Assembly: GCA_036561085.1 (NCBI GenBank)
Contig: DATBPY010000023.1
Span: forward strand, 1 to 64,000
Length of the DNA: 64,000 nucleotides
Direction of reading: 5' to 3'
DNA from: CAILHX01 sp036561085
GTDB lineage: Bacteria; Pseudomonadota; Gammaproteobacteria; Burkholderiales; Methylophilaceae
The translations under genes and the position numbers were made by a program. Position 1 is the stretch's first letter. Each line of letters begins with the position of its first letter. The notes under the pieces are model-generated. The model had not been told where the DNA came from. It was given only the letters and a program-made list of their open reading frames with translations, and searched no databases. Positions 63,155 through 64,000 of the stretch are shown here, in pieces.

Positions 63155-64000
63155 ATGGCAAAAAACCCCAGTGCAACCACAAAATTATTTGTTCTAGATA
63201 CCAACGTGATGATGCACGATCCCTCCAGTCTATTCAGATTCGAGGAGCATGATGTCTACCTGCCCATGGTGACGCTGGAAGAACTGGACAACAGCAAGAA
63301 AGGCATGACGGAAGTCGCGCGTAATGCACGTCAGGCCAGCCGCTTTATCGAAGAGGTGATCGGTACCAACCTGAACGATCTGGAACTAGGCTTTCCGCTT
63401 GCTCAGAACGGCAATAAATTCAGTAGCGGACGTTTATTCCTGCAAACACAACCGGCCACCGAAGAGCTTCCCATGCTGGCCGGCAGCAAGGCCGATAACC
63501 AGATCCTGGGCGTCGTCGCCCAACTGCAAAAGAACTTCCCCCAGCGTCAGGTCATTCTGGTCAGCAAGGATATCAACATCCGCATCAAAGCACGTGCGAT
63601 GGGGATCTCTGCCGAAGATTACTTTAACGACAAAGTACTGGAAGATACCGATCTACTCTATACCGGCGTGAGGGAATTGCCGCGGGATTTTTGGGAGAGC
63701 CATAGCAAGGAAATGGAATCCTGGCAGGAATCTGGGCGCATGTTTTACCGCCTGCATGGGCCGCTTTGCTCTTCATTATTGATCAATCAGTTCGTGTACT
63801 ACGAGCACGAAGCACCTTTCTATGCCATCGTTTGCAAACAGGAAGGCAACTCGGCTGTACTGGAAGTATTGAAGGATTATACGCAGCAGAAGCATAACGT
63901 ATGGGGCATCACTGCACGTAATCGCGAGCAGAGTTTTGCGCTGGATTTGCTAATGAATCCGGAGATCGACTTCGTGAGCTTGCTGGGGCAAGCAGGTACC
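63155..64000 (+). CDS. PhoH-family protein with PIN domain (5' part)
   Basis: 282 codons are present and the frame runs off the window end. An N-terminal PIN nuclease-like domain (residues 8-140) has FVLDTNVMM (D15) and VSKDINIRIKA. A linker with FYAIVCKQ follows. The sequence stops in the middle of the PhoH Walker A motif (LLGQAGT). PIN-PhoH proteins are ATP-dependent RNA-processing factors. The ATG at 63155 is the natural start. Confidence 0.93.
   Translation, partial: MAKNPSATTKLFVLDTNVMMHDPSSLFRFEEHDVYLPMVTLEELDNSKKGMTEVARNARQASRFIEEVIGTNLNDLELGFPLAQNGNKFSSGRLFLQTQPATEELPMLAGSKADNQILGVVAQLQKNFPQRQVILVSKDINIRIKARAMGISAEDYFNDKVLEDTDLLYTGVRELPRDFWESHSKEMESWQESGRMFYRLHGPLCSSLLINQFVYYEHEAPFYAIVCKQEGNSAVLEVLKDYTQQKHNVWGITARNREQSFALDLLMNPEIDFVSLLGQAGT

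Noticed and set aside
1..64000. CRISPR arrays, insertion sequences, prophage or integron features
   Set aside because: No regularly spaced direct repeats, transposase or integrase motifs, or terminal inverted repeats were found.

Overview
The window is a gene-dense, typical bacterial chromosome segment of roughly 50% GC. No stretch of 300 bases lacks a gene. The longest gaps are 37361-37632 (272 bases, with a promoter and Fur-type site) and 34088-34318 (231 bases, with a terminator-like hairpin). Gene orders such as gltD-hemE, rpe-gph-trpE, aroQ-accB-accC-prmA-DUF3426, bcp-phoH, dat-ybeD-lipB and lpoA-yraN-dolP, together with protein character, point to a betaproteobacterium. An iron-oxidising Gallionellaceae-like member of the Nitrosomonadales is a plausible but unproven guess. 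I saw no tRNA, rRNA, CRISPR array, insertion sequence or prophage gene.

Layout. 1-9800: the 3' part of gltD, then hemE, pyrE, exonuclease III, a TPR/2-oxoglutarate oxygenase fusion, a secreted DUF1223 protein, an AmpG-like transporter, hemC and argH. 9785-20390: hemW-rdgB, a large AsmA protein with an internally repeated region, rho, trxA, a secreted TlpA-type thioredoxin, and an envelope cluster (lpoA-yraN-dolP) head to head with rsmI. 20385-34087: pyrC, then a long minus-strand series read from high to low coordinates: GGDEF/EAL-like/HDOD protein, EAL-like/HDOD protein, metH, dat, ybeD, lipB, rpe, a small lipoprotein, gph, trpE. 34319-42470: mpl, a TonB-like protein, a small [2Fe-2S] protein, a HIT protein, an apparently iron-regulated beta-propeller plus Dyp-peroxidase pair, lipA with an overlapping iron-sulfur flavin reductase, and fxsA. 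42483-49650: cutA, dsbD, tlpA, aroQ, accBC, prmA, a DUF3426 protein and rpmE with a strong terminator. 49706-59126: a GT-C glycosyltransferase, trhO, molybdenum-cofactor genes (moaA, mobA, mobB, moeA) and flhB-flhA. 59199-64000: a SoxYZ-like carrier, cytochrome b561, a SoxH-like metallohydrolase, a second TonB, a Bcp peroxiredoxin and the 5' part of a PhoH-family gene.

Most of the window is housekeeping metabolism: tetrapyrrole, pyrimidine, tryptophan, arginine, methionine, lipoate, fatty-acid and Mo-cofactor synthesis. Packing is extreme. Many same-strand neighbours overlap by 4 bases (ATGA, GTGA or TTGA) and four convergent pairs share a 4-base palindromic stop. The less ordinary parts are the Fur-controlled propeller/Dyp operon, the partial quinoprotein-relay island, a possible trpE attenuator, a terminator-like hairpin in the mpl leader, and the paired EAL-like/HDOD signalling genes. 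None is convincingly a wholly new system. The propeller/Dyp pair and the carrier/b561/hydrolase island are the best candidates for uncharacterised biology.
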